64,000 nt of DNA, taken from assembly GCF_050947875.1 (NCBI RefSeq), contig NC_134577.1, forward strand, positions 66,467,639-66,531,638, in the 5' to 3' direction. The DNA is from Dermacentor variabilis. Lineage: Eukaryota > Arthropoda > Arachnida > Ixodida > Ixodidae. The translations under genes were made by a program, and so were the position numbers. Positions 34,930 to 46,504 of this stretch are shown piece by piece (the first letter of the stretch is position 1; each line of letters begins with the position of its first letter). A model generated the notes under the pieces. It searched no databases and was not told the DNA's origin. It worked only from the letters and a program-made list of their open reading frames with translations.

Positions 34930-37190
34930 GGACGGTTACAAGCATATATTAATCGGCCCTAGAAACGCGGACGTTGTATTGAAACAGGGTTCAGCTGTGA
35001 ACTGGTGCCAGAATTGTCCTTATACCAACTTGAGGCTATGAAATCCTAACAGTGAACGCCGGCAAGATTTTATTTCTCTTAATTATCGACCGCCAAATGA
35101 AAACTTTTTTTCGCTTTCATACAGGTTTTGAAACGTTTCTGGATTGCATTTGCAGAAATGGCTTTCGCCTCTTCTATGGCGTTGATTTTAACGTAAACAT
35201 ATTAATGAACGATGCCATAAGTGAAGAACTTATAACAATGATTCATACAGCCAGTTTTGTAAATCTTCTTAGCACACCTACATGCATTACACTCAATACA
35301 TCAGCCTATCTAGAACTGCCAATTAACAATATTGTGACTATACTTTGATCAACGTTGGTTCAACTTTCGCGCAGGATATTAGGGAAAATTGTCCCATCGT
35401 TGTGTTATACAGTGAAATAAAATCAACCCTTCTATAACTAGTCCAACTGTTGAGCAAAGCATTTCTGATAAAGCGCTAGAATTATTCGGGAGTGAAATCG
35501 GTGCGTACGATGGCTGGTACTTGTTATACCACATACGCAGGTGTTGCGTACGCAAAGTTTCCAGACGTTCTTTCGGAAATTTATCCAGCTCATTTTTTGT
35601 TGAAAGAAAAAACGGTCGAAAAAATATCATGAATACCATCAGCGATTTGATGAAGAATAGACACAAAACTACATTTCATCCCACATTTCAGCGTGCTAGG
35701 ATGTCGGAGCCTTTATCCGCTTTTGAGGAAGGAGCAAGCGCAACGGATAGCTAAAAAAAAACGCTAAGATAAATTACTATCAACACCTATTTTCCGAGTG
35801 CGTAAGGAGGAAGCGCCCTAATACAGTCCAGAAATTGATCAATCGCGTCACCCGAAAAGATAACTTCCAATAACCGCGAAGTGTGTGGAACAGTGCCCGG
35901 CTGAGCATTCTTAACGACCGTTTTGCGAGCTTCAACGTCCCTGAGAAAGCACCTGCGTTGTGGAAACCTCTACGAGTGCTTGCTATCAAGAGTTTCTTTC
36001 TCCCGCCAACAGATTACGTTAAATGTTTAAGAAAGTTCATACACTGAAAAAAAAATAACAGCGGTTTCGAACGCAGACTAGGGCAGTCAAGAAAGTGTGG
36101 CGGTTCATATCCGCCATAATAAGCTACATATTTAATTTAATTTCTGTGTCTCGTGTTGTTTCCGGCTCCACGAAAAAAAACACAGTGAGGGTCATATACA
36201 AAGATGGCGACAAGAACAGTGCAGCCAGATATAGACTTCATTGTGTTATGCCAGCTTTTTCTAAGGGTTTAGAAAAAAAAAACATTTTTCGCGTATAGAT
36301 CATGATTTTTCGAAATATGCTTTAACCGAATCACAGTTTTGATTCATAAAGGGTTGTTCTTCGGAATCAACTTTATTCAATGTAAAATAAGTAAAAACAA
36401 AAAATATTCAAAGCAATATTTTCAGTTCAGGCCTGTTTAATGATTTTACTGAACCTTATGGGAGTCTGAACCCAGAGATATCACCACACAAATTGTCACA
36501 ATGCGGAATTTGTGGCAAGCCTCTTGAATTACTGGGATTCTACTTATTTAACCGTAGACAGACAGTTTTACTGAAAAATATAGGACAGGGATTTTTACCA
36601 TTGATGTATGGAGTGCCTCAGGGAAGTACACTGGGCCCCCTGTCATTCAAAGCCTACTTAAATGAAATCACTCACAATTATCCTTGTTGTTCCGTCATTA
36701 CATTCTCATTGCATGCATGCATGCATGCTGTAATGTCGTGTACGTTTACGTAAAAACAGCCCATTAGTACGTATTCCCATAATATTTTTCTAGTCATAAG
36801 ATTTGTCTGTGCGTGTGCTAAAATTAATAGTGTATTGATTATTTTTTCAATTTTATCTGCCTTGGTTTTTTTTTATTCTAAGTATGCTGTTGCACTCTCG
36901 CTCAAGTGCATGTGAAATATATAGTTGTTGTTCTTGCGGCAATTCGTTCTTTTTTTGCTTTCTTGTGCTAAAAAGAAAGCTGTACTGTTTTATTTTATCT
37001 TTTCTCTATTCCACATTGATCTAGTGCCACCTCATAGTAATTGTATTCTTGCCTGGGCTGTCACTTACTGATTATTAGAGTATTATGAATCTCGTCAAGC
37101 GGTTGATAACGCGTTTTACTCGTAATTCCTTCCGGGAAGTTTCTGGAACATAAACTGATCTTAATTGAAATAAACTGAATTGAAATTACT
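34930..37190 (+). mobile_element. CR1-like LINE, degenerate (endonuclease, reverse transcriptase core, 3' UTR)
   Basis: Endonuclease text is legible at 35052-35348: LLIIDRQM, FYGVDFNVNIL, MIHTASFVNLLSTPTCITL and AYLELPINNI. Linker remnants follow (ARLSILNDRFASFNVPEKA, SFFLPPTDYVKCL). The reverse transcriptase shows VRVIYKDGDKNSAARYR near 36200 and YGVPQGSTLGPLSFKAYLNE near 36605-36665. The YxDD motif and thumb are missing: sequence passes at about 36700 into a 3' UTR ending in ACTGAATTGAAATT repeats at 37160-37190. Multiple stops and frameshifts occur. The closest relative in the window is 51385-52480, which keeps the thumb. Confidence 0.8.
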
Positions 37191-37373
37191 ATCCTTAGAT
37201 GAGAAACGAACTAAAACATGTACATTTTAACAACTGCATTCTGAAGACAATGCCTTCCTCAGCGCGTTACCACCCCTTTTCCGCATGGGATGCGGCCATT
37301 TCTAACTTGTATAGCCTCTCTCACGGGCCGATCCCGGAGGTTGTGCTCTTTAAAAACGAGCACCGATCTCGAA

Positions 37374-37609
37374 TTGAATTACGGTGTTTTACGTGCCAAA
37401 ATCACTTTCAGGTTATGAGGCACGCCGTAGTGGGGGACTCCGGAAACTTCGCCCACCTGGGGTTCTTTAACGTGCACCTCAATGTAAGTGCACGGGTGTT
37501 TTCGCACTTCGCTCCCATCGAAATGCGGTGGCCGCGGCCGGGATTCGATCCCGTGACCTCGTGCTCAGCCGCCTAACACCACAGTCACTGAGCAACCACG
37601 GCGGGTGCG
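37374..37609 (-). mobile_element. Ruka-type SINE, reverse orientation, perfect 11-bp target duplication
   Basis: CCGATCTCGAA occurs at 37363-37373 and 37610-37620. Between them is a near-consensus SINE on the minus strand: CCGCCGTGGTTGCTCAGTGA head, GGGATCGAATCCC B box and GTGCACGTTAAAGAACCCC body. It appears the youngest SINE here. The ORF at 37199-37576 is a by-product. Confidence 0.95.
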
Positions 37610-37620
37610 CCGATCTCGAA

Positions 37621-38189
37621 GGCACAGCAGTCCGACGTTTCCTCTACTCCACACACGCATGCATGGGGTGACGCGACAGAGTGTCATGCCCAGTGACTCC
37701 GCCTTCAGCACGCGGCGGAGCAGTACATCGTAGAGTCACCGTGTTTCTACTGCTACATCGCGCTCTACTGCATCTATGTTACATCGGGCTCGCGCCGGGG
37801 AAATTCAAGTACATCGGAGGAGCGGCAAGGAATAAGACTAGCGCCGAAGGGGACTTTCAAAAGAGCAAAAGTAAACGTGCAAAAGGTGCCAGACGACACT
37901 CTAACATACTAAAAAAATATACTCGAAAAGCGACTGACGCTCTAGTTGACGTCAATCGAACAAAATGTCGCTCCCGCGCAGCTCTCACATTAAATTTTGC
38001 AGGTTCACGCACCCCCAACTCGCCAAGGAATACATGATCTTTCATCAGCTTCAACAAGAGGTTGAATTTCCTTGAAACATTTCCTTAATTTTTAAGTGCA
38101 GGGTATTCTACGCAACCAAACAACACGTCTATAATTTATTCAAACACACATCGAGCTAGGCCGGCTATTTCTTTTCTAGACTGCACAAC
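37621..38189. other. No supported gene
   Basis: A 118-aa ORF (37681-38037, plus) shows no recognisable domain. Bases rich in CpG near 37640-37830 probably belong to an unidentified repeat. Confidence 0.4.
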
Positions 38190-38960
38190 ATTTTTTTTTA
38201 TATTGCTCGCTGCAGGTAGCACATTTCTTGTCGTTGAGCTGGATTACTCGAAGAGGAGAGCATTAGTTGAACGAAAAAAAAAAAAGAAACGCTTAATTGA
38301 CTGTTTAACAAAACCTTCCCTAATTAGATGTTCAGTTGATTGCTGTACGGCATACATTGCAATTTACGAATTGTAGCAGATCATTTCACAAGGCGTATGT
38401 ATTTCGAACGAATTCTCAGGATGATACCAGTTTCGAGGTACTTATTCCCAAAGCACGCGATGAAATACTTGGAGTTCCAGTAATATTCCTGTGGTTCAGT
38501 GAATAAAAGGGCGCTTTCCTACAGTACATTTTTATCCTTAGACAGCGCACATGTCGAAAACAGTGATATACTGAGATCACGAGGATTGCATTGTGGGCTT
38601 GTTGGTAATGCATCTTGAAGGGGGGTGCGGTAGCGCGATTAAAAGACGGGAAAAAAGGAAGACACACAGCGACACACACAGCACTGTGTGTGTCCCTGTG
38701 TGTCTTCTTTTGTCCCGTCTTTTAATCGCGCTACCGTGCACCCCTTCAATATGCTGAGAATTCCATTCAGGTAAATACGCCTTGCACGCTAACCTGCTAC
38801 AATTGGTATGTTGCCATATCGGCCATAGAGCAATTAGGAAGAAGTTTAATTATAGGAATCATGTAATTTAGGGAAGTATGCATTTCGATCTTCTTAAGTA
38901 ATGCCCACGTCTTCAAGCACTCCTGATCGAGGATTAGAATTTTGGGAAAGCTCTTTGGTC
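38190..38960. repeat. Two inverted partial copies of the repeat found upstream of the galactosyltransferase genes
   Basis: 38190-38480 is in minus orientation (reverse complement contains GAAACTGGTATCATCCTGAG, GAATTCGTTCGAAATACATA and CTCTTCGAGTAA). 38755-38950 is in plus orientation (CTGAGAATTCCATTCAGG, CGCCTTGCACGCTAACC). This shows the upstream segment is itself a dispersed repeat. A 143-bp palindrome sits between the two. Confidence 0.6.
38610..38752. repeat. Near-perfect palindrome, arms of about 70 bp, 2-bp centre
   Basis: Left arm blocks are GGTAGCGCGATTAAAAGACG and GAAGACACACAGCGACACAC; the right arm repeats them inverted (GTCTTTTAATCGCGCTACCG). The centre at 38682-38683 is CA. A few mismatches and 1-bp indels break the pairing. 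Such snap-back structures recur in this window. Confidence 0.85.
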
Positions 38961-40479
38961 TAAAAAAACACGTGGTATGTATTGCTAGCCGCATTTCCGC
39001 TCCAGAAATAGCCGAGAGTTCGGCATAGATGATGATCAACCACTGGACTAATAATTTCATGTTCTCGATGGTACTCTCTCAGTTGGCAAAAAAGGACCAG
39101 CAGTGAAAAGGAAAAGGCACTTCAGTGATTCTTCAGAGACCAATATGGTATTATGATATGGTTTGGGGATAGGCTTATATAACGCATTTCGCGGCGCATG
39201 TTTATCTCAGTGATAACCTCACACACTCGATTTGATCACAAGTTTACCATTGTGTCAAACATTGCTTAATTTTAACGCCCGACTTTTACTTAAGATATGG
39301 TTTTACAGAACAGCGCCTTAAATACTATAATTCTACAGTATACAAAAGCTTATTTCTGTGCACCGTGAAAATATTGCCACGATTAATCTGTTCTGTTCTA
39401 CCTACCTATGTTCCATATGTTCTAGTTGAAATTTACGAAGGTCTCCAGTAAACAATTTTTGAACTCGAGCACTGCATTGAAAGAAGTTGTATTATTCGAA
39501 AACTGTTCAACTCGCATTCGATTATGTAGCATCCCTGTTCTATTCGTATCCAGTTTGAAAAATTACTATTCGCACCTCCCTATAAGTAAACTCTCAACAA
39601 CGCACGCTCCTCAGCGTTACATAAGCGACTCAAGCTGGCACCACGGTTGTTTTCTAACCAGCTTCCCTCATGAAAGCAGTCCGATGCTCTCTCTACTCAA
39701 TCGACAATGATCCAAGAAGGCGGGAAAAACAGTTCAGTGTGTTCAACCAAGAAGCTCTAAAAGGAAGAACTCGAAAATTCTATCTTCTGAACGACAGAAA
39801 ACAGACTCAACGTGGGTGCAGGTACACAAATCAACCGGCGAAAGCCCCGGAACTCTTCCAAAACGTTTCCAGCGGCATGCGGCAGAGGGCAGCACAGGAA
39901 AATGAAAAAAGGCGTATTGCCACGCGTCCGAGTATTCCTGCTCATACTTGCTAACGACAGTACGTGAGACTGCGCATTTAAATGGGATCTTTCGATCATG
40001 CAGACTTTTAGAGGCAGTTCAAATAAATTTTCCTATGCGGACTTTTTGATGCAAAAGCGTCAAATGACCCACTGAGGGGGAAAGCCCGCGTCCGTAGCAT
40101 GTGTAGTCTGTAGCAGCGAAACGGCGTCTAAAGCACTGAGAAAGACATTTCTTTCTCTGTGTATAAAGTTCCGTTGGCTGCGACGCCATCTTACAAACGC
40201 GCCTCGACGCAACAGAGCGGAGGAAAGGGGACATCAACTGCCGCGATAGCACGCCAGGTGTTTCTAAACATAAAAGCTTTGTTTGTTTTTTTGTTTGAAG
40301 ATTTATGCTCAAGTCCAAAATTGGGTTGCCTGTCAATTTCATTGATGTGTATCCCTCTCCGAGCTTCGACCATACCAAAGGCGGCCATCACGTGTGGCTC
40401 GCCGTTAATCTATTCTTTTTTCATAGAGTTCTTTCTTTTTTTCAAATACCCTGACTTCAACAACATAATTTCTGACAGA
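38961..40479. other. No supported gene
   Basis: ORFs of 80-127 codons occur on both strands (39426-39954, 40019-40542) but none has a recognisable motif. Confidence 0.45.
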
Positions 40480-40600
40480 TGTCGGAGATGTCATTTTGAC
40501 GTTGAATCTTACTCACAGAAATCGGCTGCAAGTGCATTTTGACCTTACGCCCACAAGCTCCGCCAGATATATATACCGCTACGGCGGCGAGTGGAATAAA

Positions 40601-41032
40601 TGTATTTCGCTAGAATAGCAGCTTGGGGGCTTGTTGGTTTTCCATCCTGCTAGTAATCTTTTGAGGGGATTGCCCCTCAAAAGATTGCGCCGCAGAATTC
40701 AGACGCTGTAAAGTGCTGAAGAAACACAATGACCAGTTGGTCCGGGAGATAATTGAGGCAGCCGAGATTACCAGACTTCGTGACCAATGCGTTAGCACGC
40801 CGTCCTTGTTACTGACAAAAAAGAACTTGAGCTTTTGCACGTGCAACCACTATCTTCAGTGCAAAAAAGAAAAAAAGTGCATGTTTCACATGATGTGCGA
40901 TCACGTGACTGCGACACTGTGGGCAATGGTTTTAAGAAGCCGTGTTTCTTTCGGAATAAACGTTGTTGAAAGTCAGCGCTTGTGGTGTCTTCTTGTCTCG
41001 TCTCTTGTCTACATTTTGCGCTGTTACTAGCA
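40601..41032 (+). mobile_element. Penelope-like element 3' fragment
   Basis: The near-identical 12-mers GAGTGGAATAAA and GAGTGGAACAAA lie at the two ends, a likely target duplication, and the paralog at 43060-43330 lacks the insert. From 40725 the frame reads NDQLVREIIEAAEITRL and QCVSTPSLLLTKKNLSF, resembling the C-terminal tail after the GIY-YIG nuclease of Penelope-like proteins (recalled, not searched). AATAAA at about 40957 precedes a short 3' region. A 14-bp-stem hairpin lies at 40655-40686. Confidence 0.5.
40655..40686. repeat. Perfect hairpin, 14-bp stem, 4-base loop
   Basis: AATCTTTTGAGGGG, ATTG, CCCCTCAAAAGATT. It lies in the Penelope-like fragment upstream of the protein tail. The structure is bidirectional and could act on RNA, but no function is shown. 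Confidence 0.9.
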
Positions 41033-41168
41033 GGAGTGGAACAAAGCTATACGTCATGCACGCCACAACTGCGACTGCTTGATTATAATTCACGAGTGTA
41101 GCTTCCAAGAAAGACATACGTTCAAAGCAAGATGGAGGCTTGAGGTGTTAACATTGCTCGAACAAGGA

Positions 41169-41270
41169 ACGTCGCCGGAACCACCGTTTCGACAAAGGGA
41201 CTTGCAATATTCAGGGCAGGCGAGGCCCTGACAAGTCCTCTCGTCGAAACGTTAACTTCGGCGACGTTAC
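41169..41270. repeat. Imperfect inverted repeat with Penelope/hammerhead-like motif
   Basis: Arms ACGTCGCCGGAACCACCG...ACTTG and CAAGTCCTCTCGTCGAAACG...CGGCGACGT pair with several mismatches. CTGACAAGTCC (41228) and GTCGAAACGTT (41244) occur in the order of hammerhead-like cores in Penelope-like ends. Confidence 0.5.
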
Positions 41271-41290
41271 CTATTCGACCACAGTTGAGA

Positions 41291-42395
41291 ACTTCCCAAT
41301 AGTAGCTTATTATAGACTTGTTACGAGGTTTTCGAGCACTATCGGCAGCTAACAGAATGGAAGCGAGAAAAAAAGTGAGAACACGCAGAGACACACTGCA
41401 CAAAGAGACCACGCGGAAATTTGTTTCCTTTAGACGTACTACCCACCTGGAACTTGTGAGTTTCGATGCACTACAATTAGACAAGTTGAGAACATCACTC
41501 CATCACGTTTCCCCACAACCACACCAAGTCAACATGCGACTTGAACGCTTCCACGCAATAAAGCGTCCACTTGAATTATGCACGTTCATTTGTCCACACA
41601 AATGCTTAGCACATCTAAAACTGAGAAATAACGTTCTTACGTTTGCGTTCAGGAGGCCCCGCAGGGAAGTTATGCCGAGGTATTTCCGCAAGAGCCGTTC
41701 GATAACTTCGAGAGGCCGCCATCCCCGAACCAGGCACCCGCGCTCCATGGCACTGTGCATGTACGAAGCACGCCGCACGCCACCCCATCGCTTCGGCACG
41801 CAACCTCTATGAGGCACCCTTCGGAACACCGCGTGCAACGTCGCTTGGCTCCAGCGGCACGCCGCCGGTACTTGATGGACACGTGTCCTTTTTTTTCGCA
41901 CAGTCACCGCTGTTCAGGTACGAGTTTCGGTCAAGCGCGCTCTTGCTGATAGCATCAGCTCTGCCGGGGTTGTCGAGAAAAGGGCGAGGGAAGTAGTGAA
42001 TACGGGATCGAGGCGTTTCACGTAAAGAAAAAAAAAAAGGCCCAGAAATCATTGACGATGACAGTCAAATGTAAGCGCGAATAGCCAAACGCTTCGAGAA
42101 AGAAATTACCGCTAGCCTCGCACGACGGTTGGCCCATCTGCGAAACCAAATGCCTTCGTTGTCGCGTCCTTTCGATCAGTGCACTGATTAGGTAGCGCGC
42201 GCAGCTTCCCAAAAGAGGCGCACTTTCTATAGGATTGATGCGCTTAGCGCGTATTTGCTTAAGTGAGAATATTTAATGACCGTATTTGCTACATGGCGTG
42301 ATCCCGTAGTAACAGAGCCGTTAACCTGCAGATCTGTAGCGGTTGTTAGAGGTATACAAATCGATTCTTCGTACGCTAGATATCATGCAAAATCC
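41291..42395. other. No supported gene
   Basis: A 164-aa plus-strand ORF (41318-41812) and a 134-aa minus-strand ORF (41503-41907) overlap each other. Both are basic and without motif. Neither is supported by a second copy. Confidence 0.45.
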
Positions 42396-43150
42396 TTCTA
42401 AGTGCCTTCGCTGAAGAACAACTGGTAGCTGGCATATACACTGACTTCTCGAAGCCATTTGAAAGCTAAAAGCATTTAACAATTACTAAATGACTTGAAT
42501 TATATGGAATTAGAGCCGCGCTCATAACATCTTACCTGCAACATAAACTGCAATGTGTTTTCATTCAGGGCAATTTATCTCCGTACAAAGCAGTTACCGC
42601 AAGTGTCCCCAAAGGGAGCCCGCTCCAATTTAACTTCTATATAAACAACATTACACAACTATGTCGCGCAGCACATAACTAGTGCAGAAGATACAGCCAT
42701 GTTTTTTTTTTTAGGCAGTCATTGTTATAAAACTCTCCAAAGTAATATTAATGAAACTCTGCGCGATTTACACAAGTGAAGCGTAATGAATTCTCTTGAA
42801 ATTAACATTGCTAAAGCAACAGCTATTACCTTCACACCTCGACAATCATCTGCAGCGCCCAAGTTGAATCTTAGCCAATTCACGTATAGAATTTTTTACT
42901 CAGTATAAAGTCATTTTGTGTGTTTTTCTTTCAAAAGCATCTTTCTTGGGACATCCACGTTAACCATGTTGCTACACAAAGGGCAAAGGTAGTAGGAAGT
43001 CTCGCGAAATTCAAGTGCCACTTACCAGCAGCTGTCAAACATATTTATAGCATACTTATTTTAGACGTCAGTCTGACGCTGCGTGTTATTCCCAGAAATA
43101 GACTGCAAGTGCATTTTGACCTGACGCCCACGAGCTCCACCAAATATTTA
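42396..43150 (+). mobile_element. CR1-like LINE reverse transcriptase fragment
   Basis: Legible blocks are VAGIYTDFSKPFES (42425), GIRAALITSYLQHKLQCVFI (42510-42570), SVPKGSPLQFNFYINNITQL (about 42605) and the thumb LSWDIHVNHVATQRAKVVGS (42945-43010). The YADD motif is lost and stops are numerous. The 3' part runs into the dispersed repeat shared with 40480. Confidence 0.72.
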
Positions 43151-43339
43151 TACAGTTACCGCGGCGAGAGGAACAAAACTTTATCATGCACGTCACGACT
43201 GCTTGATTATAATTCACGAGTGTAGCTTCCAAGCAAAACAGAAGTTCAAAGCAAGATCGAGGCTGGAGGTGCTAACAGTGGTCGGACAATGAACGTCGCC
43301 GGGACCACCGTTTCGAGAAAGGGACCTGCATCAGAGAGC

Positions 43340-43740
43340 TAACGGGGATAGCCGATATTGTAATACATTAGGAGAAGGAAATAGAGATGGTTAGGTAATG
43401 TAATGCGTAGGTTATATAACCGCTCGACCATTAGGGTTACAGAATGGGTGCCGAGAAAAGGAAAGCGCAGTTGAGGATGGCAGAAGACTAGGCGGGGTGG
43501 TGAAATTAGAAAATTTCCAGGCGCAAGTTGTAAATCGGTTGCCGCAGAACAGGGGTAATTGGAGATCGCAGGGAGAGGCCTTCGTCCTGCAGTGGACATA
43601 AAATATGATAATGATTACGACGACGATGATGATCATGATGATGATGGTGATGATAGTGGTGGTGGTGGTGCTGGTGGTGGTGGTGCTGGTGGTGGTGGTG
43701 GTGCTGGTGGTGGTGGTCGTGGTGGTGGTGGTGGTGGTGA
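43340..43740 (+). mobile_element. RTE-like LINE 3' end with (GAT)n-(GGT)n tail
   Basis: Begins with a remnant of the RTE protein (ANGDSRYC..., GNVMRRLYNRSTIRVTEWVP in shifted frames) and has the GNWRSQGEAFVLQWT ending. A tail of GAT then GGT triplets spans 43618-43740. The flanking TGCTATAAGTATGTACAG is also present after the copy at 63060-63831, so the insertion was copied with block C/B. Confidence 0.8.
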
Positions 43741-43789
43741 TGTATGCTATAAGTATGTACAGACGCACATAAAGGACACGGACACAAGT

Positions 43790-44640
43790 CCGACGCAACT
43801 GACCCTCGTTGTCTACACCAACAACCAGCGAGAAAGGACGCGACTCATGCAACAGCCCTGCGACGCACACGGAGACACGTGAGAAGCTCGTACTCGTTTG
43901 GTGTGCATACGCCGCACGAGTTTTGCGCGGCGCCTGAACGAACGCCAATCGATGTTGGCTTCACATAGAAAAGCGAATTTGTGCCCGCAACGTGTCACTC
44001 ATGAGGGAATTCGCTTTGCTGCTGTAAACCACGCGGTAACGCGTGTTTTGCCTTCCTACGCTGCGGGCTTGGGATAGTAATGCCGTTTACGGCCGTTCGG
44101 CGTTTTCATTACGAGTCTACATGACTCATTTTCCGGAAGAAAAGCTCTCGGTGCTCACGGCGTTTTAGTGCACGGTGGGTACAAAAGCTCAAAGCCACCG
44201 AGTGCGCGTGTCGACTTCCTAACTTCCGCAACGATTGTTGTGTTACGGCAAGTGTAGCGAGACTTGACTAACAAGGCAAGACGTAACTTAACCGTTTTCG
44301 TGTCCTGTGTCTTTCGTGCACGTGAAACAGCGACACTTGAGGTCGAGTCGTAACCGCGAGGAGAGCAAGCCGCATGTGACTAGTGTGCGTGCGCAGAAAC
44401 AGGGCTGCGCAAGCGTCAATGCCTCACTATCTTGTTTTAGAGCGCAGCTGGCGCGCTGCTGCGACGAGCGGCGGCGGCGTAACCAAGCGAACGAGCACGA
44501 AAGCGAGAGATGAAAGAGACAACGCGGAGCGGCATATGAAAGACGCGAGCCGCGAACGGAGGAGTCCAATGAGTCACTGAAGGGGCTTCAGCGACTTGCG
44601 CGCCCAACCCCACCGCTCTCAAGAAAACGTCGTTTCATGC
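43790..44640 (+). repeat. Duplication block C (paralogous to 13691-14640)
   Basis: The order of landmarks is the same as in block A. The block leads into the upstream segment of galactosyltransferase unit 3, as block A leads into unit 1. Several short ORFs are not conserved in frame. Confidence 0.75.
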
Positions 44641-45187
44641 TCGGAAGCACAAAAGTAACTGGAACGCCAGCGCATATTTCTCCGCAAAGATTTGGGATTA
44701 ATATCTCGAAACTGGCGTCATCCTGAGAATTCGTTCCAAGTGGATCCGCCTTGTGAACTCCGCGGCTGGTATTTGTAAACTACAGTATGGGTCAGAAAGT
44801 TATTAGTTTAAAACGTAATTAGCGAATTTTTGTTACTTAGTCGATCATGCACTTCAATCTTTGTGCCAGTAATGTCCACCTCTTCGAGTAGACCACCTCA
44901 TGATCTAGAATTGTGCTATCTGGCACAGGCAACCTTTAAACATTTTCTTCAGTGTCCGCTGAAACACACAGAATTTTGAGCAACTGAGTACAACGACATA
45001 TAACAGCCACGCACGAAACATTCATAGCGCGCGCCCATTCGTGTAATCTCCATTTCTACTTACGTGCACGACACAACAAGCGGTGCATCTGAGGCCGACA
45101 TTGGCTGCGAAAGCATGCGGAAACTGGCAGGGCGAGACAAGGCATTTCGGAACACTAGCAGCGCAATATCGCATCCAGCCGCTCTTA

Positions 45188-45811
45188 AAGGGGCCCTGAA
45201 CAAATTTTTATCGCAGAAAGACATTTGAAGTGAAGATAGGCTATTTCCGAACCACTTTGCCGCAAAGCGTACTTCAATGCGTTCAGCAGAAGCGGAGTTA
45301 TCGGCAATCGAACACGGCGTCAGCTGTGCTCCCCTTCCTCCTCCAATGCCTTGAACTACGAAGGCTACGGCGGAGACGTCACCGTGGTGCGCAGTTCAAA
45401 TTTCCGATTTGGTGTCTATGCCACGCTAAACGTAAGCCAAACGCGGCTGTCCTCAGAGAGCCGCAGTCCGCTTAGCCATAGAGTTTCCAACAAAAATTGT
45501 AGGAAACTATATGCGCTTAGCCACTGGACTTGTGGCGGCACCTCGCGGCGGTCGCGGTGTAGCCTAGCGCAGCTACCAATAGCAGCCGCTTATTGGAGTG
45601 TGCTTTATGACGAAATAGAACACACATAAAAGAGGGAGGACCATGGGGTTTTTGAAACAAGAGCGTTTGAGAAAACGGCGAATTCGCGCTCCGCTTGCGA
45701 GCTCCGCAGACCGCGTACGACAGCAGAACTTGGCTGAGACGTTCACAACCGCATATGCTACCCGCGGACTATGTTATTTCACCAAGCGCGAGGGGTTGTT
45801 CAGGGCCCCTT
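45188..45811. mobile_element. MITE with AAGGGGCCCTGAACAA termini (624 bp)
   Basis: The left terminus AAGGGGCCCTGAACAA (45188-45203) is inverted exactly at 45796-45811. The interior is GC-rich and non-coding. Units 1 and 2 lack it. No target duplication is clear. Confidence 0.88.
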
Positions 45812-45839
45812 CATGAGGAAGCCTTAGCTCGAGTGCTCC

Positions 45840-46504
45840 TATCTAAATACATGTAAAATGAGAATTCGTTTTTCTCGGCAACCACTGCACCAAGTTTGAC
45901 AAGGTTTGTTGCATTTAAAACAAAAACTTAAAATCTAGTGACTGTTGGTTTCGGCTTTTTGATTTAGGTCGTCAATTTTTTTTTATTAAGAATTGGCAAA
46001 CGTCGAAAATTTTCGAAAGACGAAACTATCAAGTTTACAACTCTGTAACTCAGCAACGAAAATTGATAATACAATCCCGTGAATTGCATCTAATAGTACA
46101 TCTAAGGCGGACAAAATTGATATGTTACACATGAATCTAAAAAAAAAATTAATAATATGAAAATGCAGCTTTTGTAGAACCCTTGTAAACAACGTGAAAC
46201 ATTCATGTAAGATATAAAATGACGAATCGAATATGTCCGCTTTCAATGATCTAATGTATACCGTTTACAGAAGCGCGATATCTGTTTTTTATACAGAGCT
46301 ATGAATCTGTAAACTTAGTGCTTTAATCTTTTTTCAAACTTTCCAATTTTCGAAAACCTTTTTAACAAAATTCAGGGCCTTAATCGAAATTCCGCTAGAA
46401 ACAGTCACTAGAATTTAGCTTTCTCAATCAAATGCGACAAATCTCATTAAAATCGCTCCAGGGGTTATCTCAGAAAAAGGTTTTTGCGTTTTACATGTAT
46501 TTGA
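45840..46504. mobile_element. Foldback-type element with terminal inverted repeats of about 160 bp
   Basis: The left arm starts TAAATACATGTAAAA and the right arm ends TTTTACATGTATTTG. Paired blocks continue inward, including TCTAGTGACTGTT/AACAGTCACTAGA, GTTTGTTGCATTT/AAATGCGACAAAT and AAGGTTTT-rich stretches. The interior is AT-rich and has no ORF. It adjoins the MITE at 45188-45811. Confidence 0.8.

Larger units (their letters stand above)
40480..41290 (+). repeat. Dispersed repeat paralogous to 43060-43330, split by a Penelope-like insertion
   Basis: Both loci share GCAAGTGCATTTTGACC, GCTCCGCCAGATAT-type sequence, TGATTATAATTCACGAGTGT and GAACGTCGCCGG. The locus at 43060-43330 is uninterrupted; here 432 bp lies inside. 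Confidence 0.75.

Noticed and set aside
41318..41812. 164-aa plus-strand ORF overlapped by a 134-aa minus-strand ORF
   Set aside because: Both are basic, motif-free and mutually overlapping, as expected of open frames in GC-richer DNA.
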